64,000 nt of DNA from Fulvimarina endophytica. GTDB lineage: Bacteria; Pseudomonadota; Alphaproteobacteria; Rhizobiales; Rhizobiaceae. Below are positions 43,404-53,936 of this stretch, one piece after another. The notes beneath the pieces were generated by a model. That model made no database searches, was not told where the DNA came from, and saw only the letters and a list, made by a program, of their open reading frames with translations. Both the position numbers and the translations under genes were made by a program. The stretch covers positions 62,001 to 126,000 of the forward strand of contig NZ_QURL01000009.1 of assembly GCF_003403015.1 (NCBI RefSeq). Reading direction: 5' to 3'. Each line of letters starts with the position of its first letter. The first letter of the stretch is position 1.

Positions 43404-44228
43404 ATGACCAGGCAGGACGCGAAGGGGCCGGACGAGGCCGCCATCCAAGACGGTGGCGGGCAGAACGGGGGCGAGAGGAAAGGCGGCGAGCGCGCTTGGT
43501 GGCGCCGGCTCTGGCCCGTCGCCCTCATCCTCGCGCTTCTTTCCCTCGGATACGCCTTCGGGCTCCAGGACTATCTTTCGCTCGAGGTCTTCCTCGACAG
43601 CCGGGCGGCGCTGAAGGCCTGGGTGAGCGACAATCTCGCCCTCGCACTGGCCAGCTACGTCCTCGCCTATGCCGCGCTCGTCGCCGTCGCCTTTCCGGCC
43701 GCCTCCATCATCACGATCGCGGCAGGCTTCATGTTCGGCTGGTTCGTCGGCGGCATCGCGACGGTCTTCGGCGCGACTTTGGGCGCGGCCGCGATCTTCC
43801 TTGCGGCCCGCCACGCCTTCGGCGACCTTCTGCGGCGCAAGGGCGGCAAGGCGATCCGCCGGTTCGCGGACGGCTTTCGCGACGACGCCTTCTCCTATCT
43901 CTTCGTCCTGCGACTGACGCCGGTCCTGCCCTTCTTCGCGGTCAATATCGCGCCGGCCTTCGTCGACATCCCGCTGCGGACCTATGTGATCGCGACCTTC
44001 TTCGGCATCATGCCGGGCTCCTTCGTCTATACCTTCCTCGGCAGCGGCATCGATCAGGCCGTCGCCAATGTGGATCATGCGGGACCCGTCACCCTCGGCG
44101 ATCTCGTCACGCCCGAGATGACGGTCGCCCTGTTCGGGCTCGCGGGCCTCGCGATCCTCGGCCTCATCCTCAAGAAGACCTTCCTCAAGGGCCGCAATCC
44201 CGAGCGCAGCGGCGCCGGCAACGCTTAA
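43404..44228 (+). CDS. VTT/TMEM64 (DedA-related) membrane protein
   Basis: This 274-residue membrane protein has a cytosolic charged N-terminus of about 35 residues and then at least five hydrophobic segments. The VTT/SNARE-associated core contains AFPAASIITIAAGFMFGWFVGGI, FGATLGAAAIFLAARHAFGD and LRLTPVLPFFAVNIAPAF. Family members act as lipid scramblases or in membrane homeostasis. It lies 10 nt upstream of a disulfide-oxidoreductase homologue, a recurring partnership. The ATG at 43404 follows GGGAG. Confidence 0.88.
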   Translation: MTRQDAKGPDEAAIQDGGGQNGGERKGGERAWWRRLWPVALILALLSLGYAFGLQDYLSLEVFLDSRAALKAWVSDNLALALASYVLAYAALVAVAFPAASIITIAAGFMFGWFVGGIATVFGATLGAAAIFLAARHAFGDLLRRKGGKAIRRFADGFRDDAFSYLFVLRLTPVLPFFAVNIAPAFVDIPLRTYVIATFFGIMPGSFVYTFLGSGIDQAVANVDHAGPVTLGDLVTPEMTVALFGLAGLAILGLILKKTFLKGRNPERSGAGNA

Positions 44229-44238
44229 GGAGATCGCG

Positions 44239-45666
44239 ATGAGCGCCAAGACCTCCAAACCCGATATCTGCGTCATCGGCGCGGGCTCCGGCGGCCTCAC
44301 GGTCGCGGCCGCCGCGGCCGCCTTCGGCGTCCCCGTCACCCTCATCGAGCGCGACCGCATGGGCGGCGACTGCCTGAACTATGGCTGCGTGCCCTCCAAG
44401 GCGCTGATCGCGGCTGCAAAGACCGCCGAGACGATGCGCAAGGCGGGCCGCTTCGGCATCGGCGAGAGCGAGCCGAGGATCGATTTTGCGGCCGTCAACG
44501 ATCACGTGAAGGGCGTCATCGGGGCGATCGCGCCCAATGATTCCGTCGAGCGCTTCGAGGGCCTCGGCGTCGAGGTGATCAAGGGCGATGCCCGCTTCGT
44601 GGACGAGAAGACCGTCGAGGTGAACGGACGGCGCATCGAGGCGCGCCGCTTCGTGATCGCCACCGGCTCGCGCCCCTTCGTGCCGCCCATCGACGGGCTG
44701 AAGGAGACGCCCTTCCTCACCAACGAGACGCTGTTCGACCTGCGCGATTGTCCCGATCATCTGATCGTCATCGGCGGCGGGCCGATCGGCATGGAGATGG
44801 CGCAGGCCCATCGAAGGCTCGGCGCGAAGGTTACCGTTCTCGAAGGCGGAACGCCCCTCGGCAAGGACGATCCGGAGCTTGCCGCCGTCGTCCTGAAACG
44901 TCTTGCCACTGAGGGCGTGAGGATCGAGGCCGGGGCGAAGGTCGTCCGGGTGTCCGGCACCCAAGGCGCGATCACGGTGACGGCCGAGCGCGGCACGGAG
45001 CGTTTCGAGGTGACCGGCTCCCATTGCCTCGTCGCCGTCGGGCGCCAGCCGAATGTCGACGATCTCGGGCTCGATGCGGCGGGGGTCGCCTTCGATCGCT
45101 CGGGGATCACGGTCGGGCGCGACCTTCGCACCTCCAACAAGCGGGTCTATGCGATCGGCGATGTCGCCGGCGGGCCGCAATTTACCCATGTGGCCGGCTA
45201 TCACGGCGGCCTCGTGCTGCGGCCGCTCCTCTTCCGCCTGCCGGCGAGGGCGAAGCACGAGGAGATCCCGCACGTCACCTATACCGATCCCGAACTCGGC
45301 CAGGTGGGGCCGACCGAAAGCGAGGCCCGCGAGAAGGGGCTCGACGTCTCCACCGTGTCCTGGCCCTATGCCGAGAACGACCGGGCCCAGGCGGAACGCG
45401 AGACGGAGGGGCTCGTGAAGTTCGTGGTGGGCAAGCGGGGCAAGATCCTCGGCGCGGGCGTTGCCGGCGCGAAGGCGGGCGAGATCACCAATCTCCTGAC
45501 CCTTGCCGTCGCCAGGGGCATGAAGTTCTCCGACCTCCAGGGCTTCGTCTCGCCCTATCCGACCCTCTCGGAGATCGCCAAGCGCGCGGCGACCTCCTAT
45601 TATTCGCCCTATACGCGAAAGCCCCTCGTTCGCGGCGTCGTCGCTTTCCTCAGGCGTTTGGGCTAG
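44239..45666 (+). CDS. pyridine nucleotide-disulfide oxidoreductase (mercuric reductase/Lpd-like), atypical active site
   Basis: This 475-residue flavoprotein has the FAD motif GAGSGGL at about 14-20, the redox disulfide Cys45/Cys50 in GGDCLNYGCVPSK, a second NAD motif GGGPIGMEMA and the FAD-binding YAIGDVAGG. The C-terminal dimerisation domain should carry the catalytic His-Pro-Thr of dihydrolipoamide dehydrogenases, but here it reads SPYPTLSE, with Tyr in place of His. There is no extra N-terminal heavy-metal domain and no C-terminal Cys pair, so mercuric reductase activity is unlikely. The 10-nt link to the VTT protein suggests a shared job. A repeat begins at the stop codon. Confidence 0.85.
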   Translation: MSAKTSKPDICVIGAGSGGLTVAAAAAAFGVPVTLIERDRMGGDCLNYGCVPSKALIAAAKTAETMRKAGRFGIGESEPRIDFAAVNDHVKGVIGAIAPNDSVERFEGLGVEVIKGDARFVDEKTVEVNGRRIEARRFVIATGSRPFVPPIDGLKETPFLTNETLFDLRDCPDHLIVIGGGPIGMEMAQAHRRLGAKVTVLEGGTPLGKDDPELAAVVLKRLATEGVRIEAGAKVVRVSGTQGAITVTAERGTERFEVTGSHCLVAVGRQPNVDDLGLDAAGVAFDRSGITVGRDLRTSNKRVYAIGDVAGGPQFTHVAGYHGGLVLRPLLFRLPARAKHEEIPHVTYTDPELGQVGPTESEAREKGLDVSTVSWPYAENDRAQAERETEGLVKFVVGKRGKILGAGVAGAKAGEITNLLTLAVARGMKFSDLQGFVSPYPTLSEIAKRAATSYYSPYTRKPLVRGVVAFLRRLG

Positions 45667-45713
45667 AGCAGGATGAGGAAGAGTGGGCACCGGTTTTCCG
45701 CTCGCATCCTGCG
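45663..45713 (-). repeat. intergenic palindromic repeat, copy 6 (second subtype)
   Basis: Read on the minus strand, GCGCAGGATGCGAGCGGAAAACCGGTGCCC runs into TCATCCTGCTCTA. It matches copy 7 at 57244-57294 over most of its length. The TAG stop of the oxidoreductase gene is the outer end of the element. Confidence 0.75.
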
Positions 45714-45837
45714 CAATGGATGGTCCGGAGCGCGGCGTTCGACAAGATCGAATGCCGTGGCGCTTCAGGAGCCGTCCGGCGCCGGGTGAGCGTCGCAAGG
45801 CCGGGTCGCGGGACAGGATGTGGTCGAAGTAGGACGC

Positions 45838-47331
45838 ATGGCGGAAGCCGATTTGAACGATCCCCGGACGGGCGCGGGGAGGGACGGCGAGCGCGCGGCG
45901 AACCGGCCGGCCGGCTCCGTGTTCCGTTCCCTGTCGATGAAGCTCCTCGGGCTGACGATCCTGGCGGTGATGCTGGCCGAGATCCTCATCTTCGTGCCCG
46001 TCCTTGCCGGCTTCCGCGACGGCTATCTGCGCGACAAGCTCGACCATGCGGCGGTTGCGGCCCTTGCGACCTCGGGGCCCGGCCAGCCGGGCGCGAGCGG
46101 CGCCGGCACGATGCCGCGTGGGCAGCAGCGCGCCCTTCTCGACGCGCTCGGCCTCCGGCTCGTCGCGATCTCGGATGGGGATACGAACCGCCTCATCGCC
46201 CGCCATGCGGGGATCGAGACGGTCGATCGATCCGTGTTTCTCGACCAGGAGACGACCTTCGACAGCATCCGCGAGGCGCTCGACGAATTCCTGTTCGGCG
46301 GCGAGCGGACCCTGAGGGTCATCGGCAGGGCCGATAACGGCGATTTCCTGACCGAGGTCGTTCTGACCGACGGCGATCTCCGGCGTGCGATGTTCGCCTA
46401 TGCCAAGCGCATCTTCTTCCTGTCCTCGATCATCGCGATTCTCACCGGACTTCTTCTGTGGGCGGCGATCAACCGGATGATGATCGCGCCGATCCGGCGC
46501 ATGACCGAGGCCATGGTTCGCTTCGGCGACAAGCCCTCCGATCCCTCGCGCATCATCCGGCCGGCCGGGCGCAGCGACGAACTGGGCATTGCCGAGGCCG
46601 AACTCGCCTCCATGCAGGCCAAGCTCGCCGAAGTTCTGAAGGAGCAGCGCCGGCTCGCCAATCTCGGGCTCGCCGTCTCCAAGATCAATCACGACATGCG
46701 CAACATCCTCGCCTCTTCGCAGATGATCTCCGACAGCCTCTCGACCCTGCCCGACCCCAAGGTGCAGCGCATGACGCCGATGCTGATCAAGAGCCTCGAC
46801 CGGGCGCTGCACTACACCCAGACGGTGCTGGCCTATGGACGGGCGGTGGAGCGCACGCCCGAGCGCCGCCAGATCGATCTGCGCGCGACCGTCGCCGATG
46901 TCTGCGATCTCCTCGCGCTCGGCGCCGAGGAGACCGCCGTCGAATTCGTCAACGCGGTGCCGGAGAATTTCGAGGTCGTGGCCGATCCCGAACAGCTCCA
47001 TCGCCTCCTCACCAATCTGTGCCGCAATGCCGTGCAGGCGCTGATGTCGGACGATATGGCGGGGATCGGCGTCGTTCGCCGGCTCACCGTCTCGGCGAAC
47101 CATCAAAGCCGCGAGCGCACTCTCATCGCCGTCGAGGACACCGGCCCGGGTCTTCCCCAGAAGGCGAGGGACAATCTCTTCCAGGCCTTCCGCGGATCGG
47201 CCCGTTCGGGCGGAACGGGCCTCGGCCTTGCGATCGCCATGGAGATCGTCGAGGCCCATGGCGGCGATCTGCGCCTCGCCGAGACCGGTACCACCGGCAC
47301 GCGCTTCGAGATCGAGCTTCCGCGCCAGTAG
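45838..47331 (+). CDS. sensor histidine kinase with HAMP domain and atypical H-box
   Basis: This 497-residue membrane kinase has transmembrane helices at about 33-57 and 192-214, a 135-residue periplasmic sensor between them, a HAMP domain at about 214-268 and a dimerisation domain with His285 in SKINHDMRNIL. The HATPase domain follows (NLCRNAVQAL, EDTGPGLP, GGTGLGLAIA). The H-box carries DMRN in place of the common ELRTP and resembles the HPK4/HPK11-type boxes. No response regulator is adjacent, so it is an orphan kinase. The ATG at 45838 has AGGA upstream; an earlier GTG at 45820 is possible. Confidence 0.88.
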   Translation: MAEADLNDPRTGAGRDGERAANRPAGSVFRSLSMKLLGLTILAVMLAEILIFVPVLAGFRDGYLRDKLDHAAVAALATSGPGQPGASGAGTMPRGQQRALLDALGLRLVAISDGDTNRLIARHAGIETVDRSVFLDQETTFDSIREALDEFLFGGERTLRVIGRADNGDFLTEVVLTDGDLRRAMFAYAKRIFFLSSIIAILTGLLLWAAINRMMIAPIRRMTEAMVRFGDKPSDPSRIIRPAGRSDELGIAEAELASMQAKLAEVLKEQRRLANLGLAVSKINHDMRNILASSQMISDSLSTLPDPKVQRMTPMLIKSLDRALHYTQTVLAYGRAVERTPERRQIDLRATVADVCDLLALGAEETAVEFVNAVPENFEVVADPEQLHRLLTNLCRNAVQALMSDDMAGIGVVRRLTVSANHQSRERTLIAVEDTGPGLPQKARDNLFQAFRGSARSGGTGLGLAIAMEIVEAHGGDLRLAETGTTGTRFEIELPRQ

Positions 47332-47414
47332 CCGGCGGCGGCTCGCAAGCGCCCGCTTGTGCCGTCGCCCGAACGGCCTCTGAAAAACTCTCTCAGCCGG
47401 GTGAGAAAACGGCC

Positions 47415-47443
47415 TTGCATTCACGCGGCGGACGGTCTAGGTA
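47415..47443 (+). promoter_or_regulatory. tRNA-Arg promoter
   Basis: TTGCAT at 47415-47420 and TAGGTA at 47438-47443 are separated by exactly 17 nt and end 35 nt upstream of the mature tRNA. They are the best sigma-70-like pair seen in the window. Confidence 0.6.
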
Positions 47444-47478
47444 CCCCGCATCGAAGCCGATGGCGCTTCGATCGGCAC

Positions 47479-47555
47479 GCGCCCGTAGCTCAGCTGGATA
47501 GAGCACCAGACTACGAATCTGGGGGTCAGAGGTTCGAATCCTTTCGGGCGCGCCA
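47479..47555 (+). tRNA. tRNA-Arg (anticodon ACG)
   Basis: A complete cloverleaf is visible. The acceptor GCGCCCG pairs with CGGGCGC, the D-arm contains AGCTCAGCTGGATAGAGC, the anticodon stem-loop is CCAGACTACGAATCTGG with anticodon ACG, and the T-arm contains GGTTCGAATCC. Discriminator G and an encoded CCA end the gene. ACG reads CGT, CGC and CGA codons after A34-to-inosine editing. A T-run follows directly (TTTTT at 47556-47560), but the DNA beyond shows no integrase or repeated tRNA end. Confidence 0.97.
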
Positions 47556-47720
47556 TTTTTCCATCATTCTCAGAATGCCACGGCGCAGCCTCTGCGTTTG
47601 ATTCCTCAGCCGGTTTCCGCAAAGACGTTCGCCCTTCATCCGGACTGGCGCGACGTGAATGGTTGAGCCCGATCCTGCGGGGCTCCTAATCGACTCCTTT
47701 GATAGGCGGATGACGCTCGC

Positions 47721-47754
47721 CGCCCACTCGGCCGATCCGCCCACTCGGCCGATC
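47721..47754. repeat. 17-bp perfect tandem duplication
   Basis: CGCCCACTCGGCCGATC occurs twice in direct succession, at 47721-47737 and 47738-47754, followed by a run of seven G at 47759-47765. It lies in the 290-nt gap between tRNA-Arg and recQ. The function is unknown; it may be simple slippage. Confidence 0.8.
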
Positions 47755-47845
47755 GTTCGGGGGGGCTGGGACGGCGCGCATGGGCGCCTCTGGTTACGCG
47801 CGCCTGGCCGCGTCTGGCTTCGGCGCTCGAACGGGTGCGCCTGCG

Positions 47846-49720
<1,875 letters not shown>

Positions 49721-49843
49721 GTCCGGCGCGTCCCGCGAAGGGCTCGCACGCCGATCGGGCTGCCGGCGGAGGTTCGAAAGCGATGCTTTCCTCTGTTCGC
49801 CGGTATCACGCCCCCGGGAGCACCGTGCACCGGGCCCAGCCTT

Positions 49844-49879
49844 GAAAAAAGAACGGCCCGGCCACCTGGGCGGCCGGGC
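49844..49879 (-). terminator. rho-independent terminator of trxA
   Basis: On the minus strand GCCCGGCC (49879-49872) pairs with GGCCGGGC (49863-49856) and is followed by CGTTCTTTTTTC. It ends the addB-addA-trxA transcript 37 nt past the trxA stop. Confidence 0.8.
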
Positions 49880-49915
49880 GTCGATGGGGCCGGATCCGAA
49901 ATCCGGCCGGGCACG

Positions 49916-50233
49916 TTACTTCGCGCTGTCGATCCAGGAGGCGAGCTTCGACTTCGACTGGGCACCCATCAGGGTGTCCACATGCTCGCCGTTCTTGAAC
50001 ATCATCAGGGTGGGGATCGAACGGATGCCGAACTGGACGGCCAGTTCCTGGTTCTCGTCGATATTCACCTTGGCGATCTCGACGCCCTGGTTCTCCTCGG
50101 AGATCTCCTCGAGGCTCGGGGCGATCATCTTGCAGGGGCCGCACCACTCGGCCCAGAAATCGACGACGACGGGCTTCGACGCGCCGAGGACTTCGGTCTG
50201 GAACGTGTCCTTGGTGACGGTCTTCGTGGCCAT
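49916..50233 (-). CDS. trxA: thioredoxin
   Basis: This 105-residue thioredoxin has the active site WCGPC at about 30-34 and the conserved cis-Pro in SIPTLMMF. It reduces cytosolic disulfides. The ATG at 50233 is chosen because the family begins there; the longer frame reaches into addA. It lies 58 nt after addA, the usual alphaproteobacterial addB-addA-trxA order. Confidence 0.96.
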   Translation of the reverse strand: MATKTVTKDTFQTEVLGASKPVVVDFWAEWCGPCKMIAPSLEEISEENQGVEIAKVNIDENQELAVQFGIRSIPTLMMFKNGEHVDTLMGAQSKSKLASWIDSAK

Positions 50234-50291
50234 GAGCGGCTCCAATTCTAGTAGGTTTCGGCAGAAGAGGTAGACGCGGGGGCGGTGGGAT

Positions 50292-53200
50292 TCAAGCGGA
50301 GGCCATGCCCCGTTCGCCGCCCTGTGGAGAATGGTTTGCCAAACCCGCCATCGCCGCATCCATCACCTCGGGCTCCAGCTCGATCAGATGGGGACCTTCG
50401 GTAAAGAGAAGCGCCGCGCGCACGCGTTTGTCCGGATAGATCGGGGCGACGAGCGCCCGGTAGATGGCGAGCTGACGGATATAGGCCCTCGGCACCTGTC
50501 CCAGCTCTTCGGGCGGCGGCCGGTTGGTCTTGTAGTCGACGATCAGCACCTCGTCCGTCGTCACGGCCAGCCGGTCGATCGTCCCGTTCACCGCATAGTG
50601 CGCCGCCCCGATCCGCACGGTGCCGGCGACCGACACCTCGGCCCGGCTCGCTTCGGTGAAGATCGCCGCGAAGCGCGGATCGTCCATCACGGCCGCAACG
50701 CTCGAAAGAAGCGCCGCGCGGTGGGCGGGGCTCGCCTCGGGCAGGGAGCGCGCGGCATAGGCGGCGGCGATCGCCGCGCGCTCGTCCGGTGCGACGGTGG
50801 GCAGGTGCTGGAGCAGGCGATGGACGAGAAGGCCGCGCCGGATGGCAAAGCCCGGGCTTGCCGATGCACCGAGGACGGGGGATTCGACCATCTCCTCGCC
50901 GCCGTCTTCGCCCTCTTCGTCCTCCGGCCCTTCGTCCGCCTCCGCGTCGAAGGCCGCTCCCGCCGAGGACGGGGAGAGGGGACGGGGCGGCAGGTCCTCG
51001 GGGGCAAGCTCGGTAAGGTCGAGCCTGCGCGAGGCGGCGCGCGCGGAACCGCCTTCCTCCTTGGCGAGTGCATCCGAGCGGCGCGAGCCGATGCGCCAGC
51101 AGGCGATTTCGCCGTCCTCGCCGGGGATCTCCTGCGCCTTCGCCTTCAGCGCCGTTTCGACCCGCTCGCGCCAGGCATCCTCGCTTGGCCCCTTCGGGCC
51201 GGCCATGCCGCAGATCACCAGGCGCTCGGCGGCCCGCGTCATGCCCACATAGAGAAGCCGCCGATATTCTTCCTCGGCCTGCCTCTTCTCCCTCTCGCGC
51301 AGGTCCGCGACGGCCCGCGTCTCGAGCGCTTTCGAGACGTTCCACAGATAGCCCGGCGCCTCGCCCGCAACGAGGCCGGGCATCCCCTCCCAGCGCACGA
51401 GGCGGGCCCCGTGGGAGACGTGATAGGGCGCCGAGCCCGGATCGACGAGAAAGACGACGGGCGCTTCGAGCCCCTTGGAGGCGTGGGTGGTCATGATCCG
51501 CACCTCGCCGCGTCCCCCCTCCATCTCGCGCTTGATCTGCGGCGGGGCCGCTTCGAGATCGGCGAGAAAGGCATCGAGGCCCGAGACGCCGGACGCCTCC
51601 TCAGAGAGAGCCAGATCGAGAAAGGCGTCGACCACGTCGGCCGTGTCGCGGCCGAGCCTCGCCATCAGCTTCGCGCGTCCGCCCTCCGGTCCCAGAATGC
51701 GGGCATAGAAGGCGAAGACCGACTGGAAGCCGGTGCGGCCGCGAAGCTCGTCGAGGCGCGTGATGGCGGCCTTCGCCTTGGTGAGGAGCCGCCGGGAGGC
51801 CTCTCCGTCCGCGAACCAGTCCGGAATGCGCGCGGCACCTTCCTCGCCGCCGAGCTTGCGCAGGCCCGCCGACAGATGCTCGTAGCGGGTGCGCGAGAGG
51901 GCGAGCGCCATCAGCTCGTCGTCGGTGAAGTCGAAGAGCGGGCTTTTCAGGAGGGCGGCGAGGGAGAGGTCGTCCTCGAAATTCGCCGCGACCTTTCCGA
52001 GCGCGATGAGATCCTGGACCGCGATATGATCGGTGAGGGTGATCCGGTCGGCGCCGGCGACCGGAATGTTCCGGTCGCGCAGGGCGGCGGCCATCGCGGG
52101 GACGAAGCTCGTGCGCTTGCGCACCAGAACGATGACGTCGCCGGCATGGAGCGGGCGAAGCCGGCCCTTGTGGCTCACGGGATCGCCGATCCAGGCCTCG
52201 ATCGTCTCGGCGATGCGCCGGGCGAGGCGGTAGGCGGGCGAGGATTTCGGCTCCTCGTCCATCGGCGCCAGCCAGTCCTCGGGCTCTGTCACGCTTTCGG
52301 CCCGAATGGTCGGCCAGATCTCGACCAGCCCCTCGCCATCCTGGCGCGCCGAGGTATGCACCGGCTTCTCGCCATCGGTCGAAAGCCCCTCGCGGTTCTG
52401 CGGGTCCTCGAAGACGTCGTCCACCGCCTGCAGCACCGCCCCGAGCGTGCGGAAGGACTGGTTCAGTGCGACGCGCTGGAAGTCGAGCCCGGCCTCGGCG
52501 GCGCGCGCTTCCACGGCGCGCCGTTCCAGATCGAACATGTGCGGGGAGGCGCCCTGGAAGGAATAGATCGACTGCTTCTCGTCGCCGACCGCGAAGACCG
52601 TGCGCGTGCGGTTGTGGCTGGAGCGGCCGACGAAGAACTCGTCGACGAGCTGGCGGATCACCTGCCATTGGCGCGGGCTGGTATCCTGCGCCTCGTCGAC
52701 GAGGATGTGGTCGATGCCCTGGTCCAGCTTGTAGTGCACCCAGGCCGCCGCTTCCGAGCGGGTGAGGAGATCGGCGGCACGGGCGATGAGGTCGGTGAAG
52801 TCGAGCCGGCCCCGACGGCGTTTCAGAAGGGCGTAGTCGCGCTCCAGCGCATCGGCGATCGTCAGCGCCGCGCGGCTCGCCCGGAAGAGCTTCAGGGAGG
52901 CGAGGCGGTCGCCGGCCTCGTCCAGATGGTCCTGGGCGAGGGCGAGGCGCTCCTCGAAATCGGGAAGCTTGCCGGTCACCGCCTTGGTTGCCGTGGAGGA
53001 GGGCTTGCGGCGGCCGCCGGTCTTGGTGGCGACCATCTCGCGCAGGATGTCGAGCGCCTTCAGGGGATCGGTCTCGATCTCGAAGGCGGCAAGGCGCCCT
53101 GCGAGCGCCGTGTCGGTCGACTTGTCGCTCGCCGAGGCGAGTTCGAGAAGGGTCCGGCGATAATTCGCATCGAAACCGGGAACGGGTCCGAGGCCCGCCG

Positions 53201-53936
53201 CGATGCTCGCCTCGTCGTCCTGCGGATCGACGCCGAGGGCGCGGGCGAGGAAGTCGAGCGCGCCACCCAGGCCGCCGCGCCCGTCGACATGGCGGCGGAT
53301 GTCGTCGCGCTTCTGGACGATCTCACCGAGAAGGGTGTCGAAGCCGAATTCACCGCCGAGCGAGAGCGCTTCGGCGAAGGCCTCGCGCAGGTCGCCCGCC
53401 GCCTCCCGGCCGCCGGCCAGCGCCGCCGCGCCGGTGACGAGGCGGCGCCTGACCTCCGCGAGCATCAGGCTGCTTTCGGCATCGTCCAGCACCTCGAAAT
53501 GGCCCGCGACGTTCGCCTCCAGCGGGAACTGGTGGAGGAGGGCCTCGCAGAAGGCGTGGATCGTCTGGATCTTGAGGCCGCCCGGCGTCTCCAGCGCGCG
53601 GGCGAAGAGCTGGCGGGCCTCGGCGGTGCGGCGCGCATCGGGCGCGCGTCCCTCGAGATCCGAGGTTTCCCCGGCGAGTTCGGCTTCCGGCATGACCGCC
53701 CAGGCCGCGAGCCGGTGGAAGACGCGGTTCGCCATCTCGGCGGCCGCGGCCTTCGTGAAGGTGAGGCAGAGGATCTTCGAGGGATCGAAGCCGGCAAGGA
53801 GCAGGCGGACCACGCGCTCGGTGAGGACGTGGGTCTTGCCCGCTCCGGCATTGGCCGAGACGAAGACCGAAAGGTTCGGATCGGCCGCGATCGCCTGCTG
53901 GCGGGCGGTATGGTCGCTGACGGCAAGCTGGCTCAT
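50292..53936 (-). CDS. addA: helicase-nuclease subunit AddA
   Basis: This 1214-residue protein combines a UvrD-type superfamily-1 helicase and a C-terminal RecB-family nuclease. Visible motifs are Walker A SANAGAGKTHVL at about 27-38, DFTDLI, VDEAQDTSPRQWQVIRQ, VGDEKQSIYSFQGA, THASKGLEAPVVFLV, RLLYVGMTRAAERL and the nuclease DYKTNRP. With AddB it resects double-strand breaks to a recombination hotspot for RecA loading. The ATG at 53936 overlaps the addB stop in an ATGA arrangement. Confidence 0.96.
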   Translation of the reverse strand: MSQLAVSDHTARQQAIAADPNLSVFVSANAGAGKTHVLTERVVRLLLAGFDPSKILCLTFTKAAAAEMANRVFHRLAAWAVMPEAELAGETSDLEGRAPDARRTAEARQLFARALETPGGLKIQTIHAFCEALLHQFPLEANVAGHFEVLDDAESSLMLAEVRRRLVTGAAALAGGREAAGDLREAFAEALSLGGEFGFDTLLGEIVQKRDDIRRHVDGRGGLGGALDFLARALGVDPQDDEASIAAGLGPVPGFDANYRRTLLELASASDKSTDTALAGRLAAFEIETDPLKALDILREMVATKTGGRRKPSSTATKAVTGKLPDFEERLALAQDHLDEAGDRLASLKLFRASRAALTIADALERDYALLKRRRGRLDFTDLIARAADLLTRSEAAAWVHYKLDQGIDHILVDEAQDTSPRQWQVIRQLVDEFFVGRSSHNRTRTVFAVGDEKQSIYSFQGASPHMFDLERRAVEARAAEAGLDFQRVALNQSFRTLGAVLQAVDDVFEDPQNREGLSTDGEKPVHTSARQDGEGLVEIWPTIRAESVTEPEDWLAPMDEEPKSSPAYRLARRIAETIEAWIGDPVSHKGRLRPLHAGDVIVLVRKRTSFVPAMAAALRDRNIPVAGADRITLTDHIAVQDLIALGKVAANFEDDLSLAALLKSPLFDFTDDELMALALSRTRYEHLSAGLRKLGGEEGAARIPDWFADGEASRRLLTKAKAAITRLDELRGRTGFQSVFAFYARILGPEGGRAKLMARLGRDTADVVDAFLDLALSEEASGVSGLDAFLADLEAAPPQIKREMEGGRGEVRIMTTHASKGLEAPVVFLVDPGSAPYHVSHGARLVRWEGMPGLVAGEAPGYLWNVSKALETRAVADLREREKRQAEEEYRRLLYVGMTRAAERLVICGMAGPKGPSEDAWRERVETALKAKAQEIPGEDGEIACWRIGSRRSDALAKEEGGSARAASRRLDLTELAPEDLPPRPLSPSSAGAAFDAEADEGPEDEEGEDGGEEMVESPVLGASASPGFAIRRGLLVHRLLQHLPTVAPDERAAIAAAYAARSLPEASPAHRAALLSSVAAVMDDPRFAAIFTEASRAEVSVAGTVRIGAAHYAVNGTIDRLAVTTDEVLIVDYKTNRPPPEELGQVPRAYIRQLAIYRALVAPIYPDKRVRAALLFTEGPHLIELEPEVMDAAMAGLANHSPQGGERGMASA

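Noticed and set aside
44185..47424. Minus-strand open frame of 1079 codons opposite the oxidoreductase and kinase genes
   Set aside because: It is antisense to two genes with clear motifs, spans the gap between them, and has a composition typical of GC-rich mirror frames, with no domain.
47479..47845. Integrated element next to tRNA-Arg
   Set aside because: No integrase, no second copy of the tRNA 3' end and no change in composition are visible; recQ follows at once.
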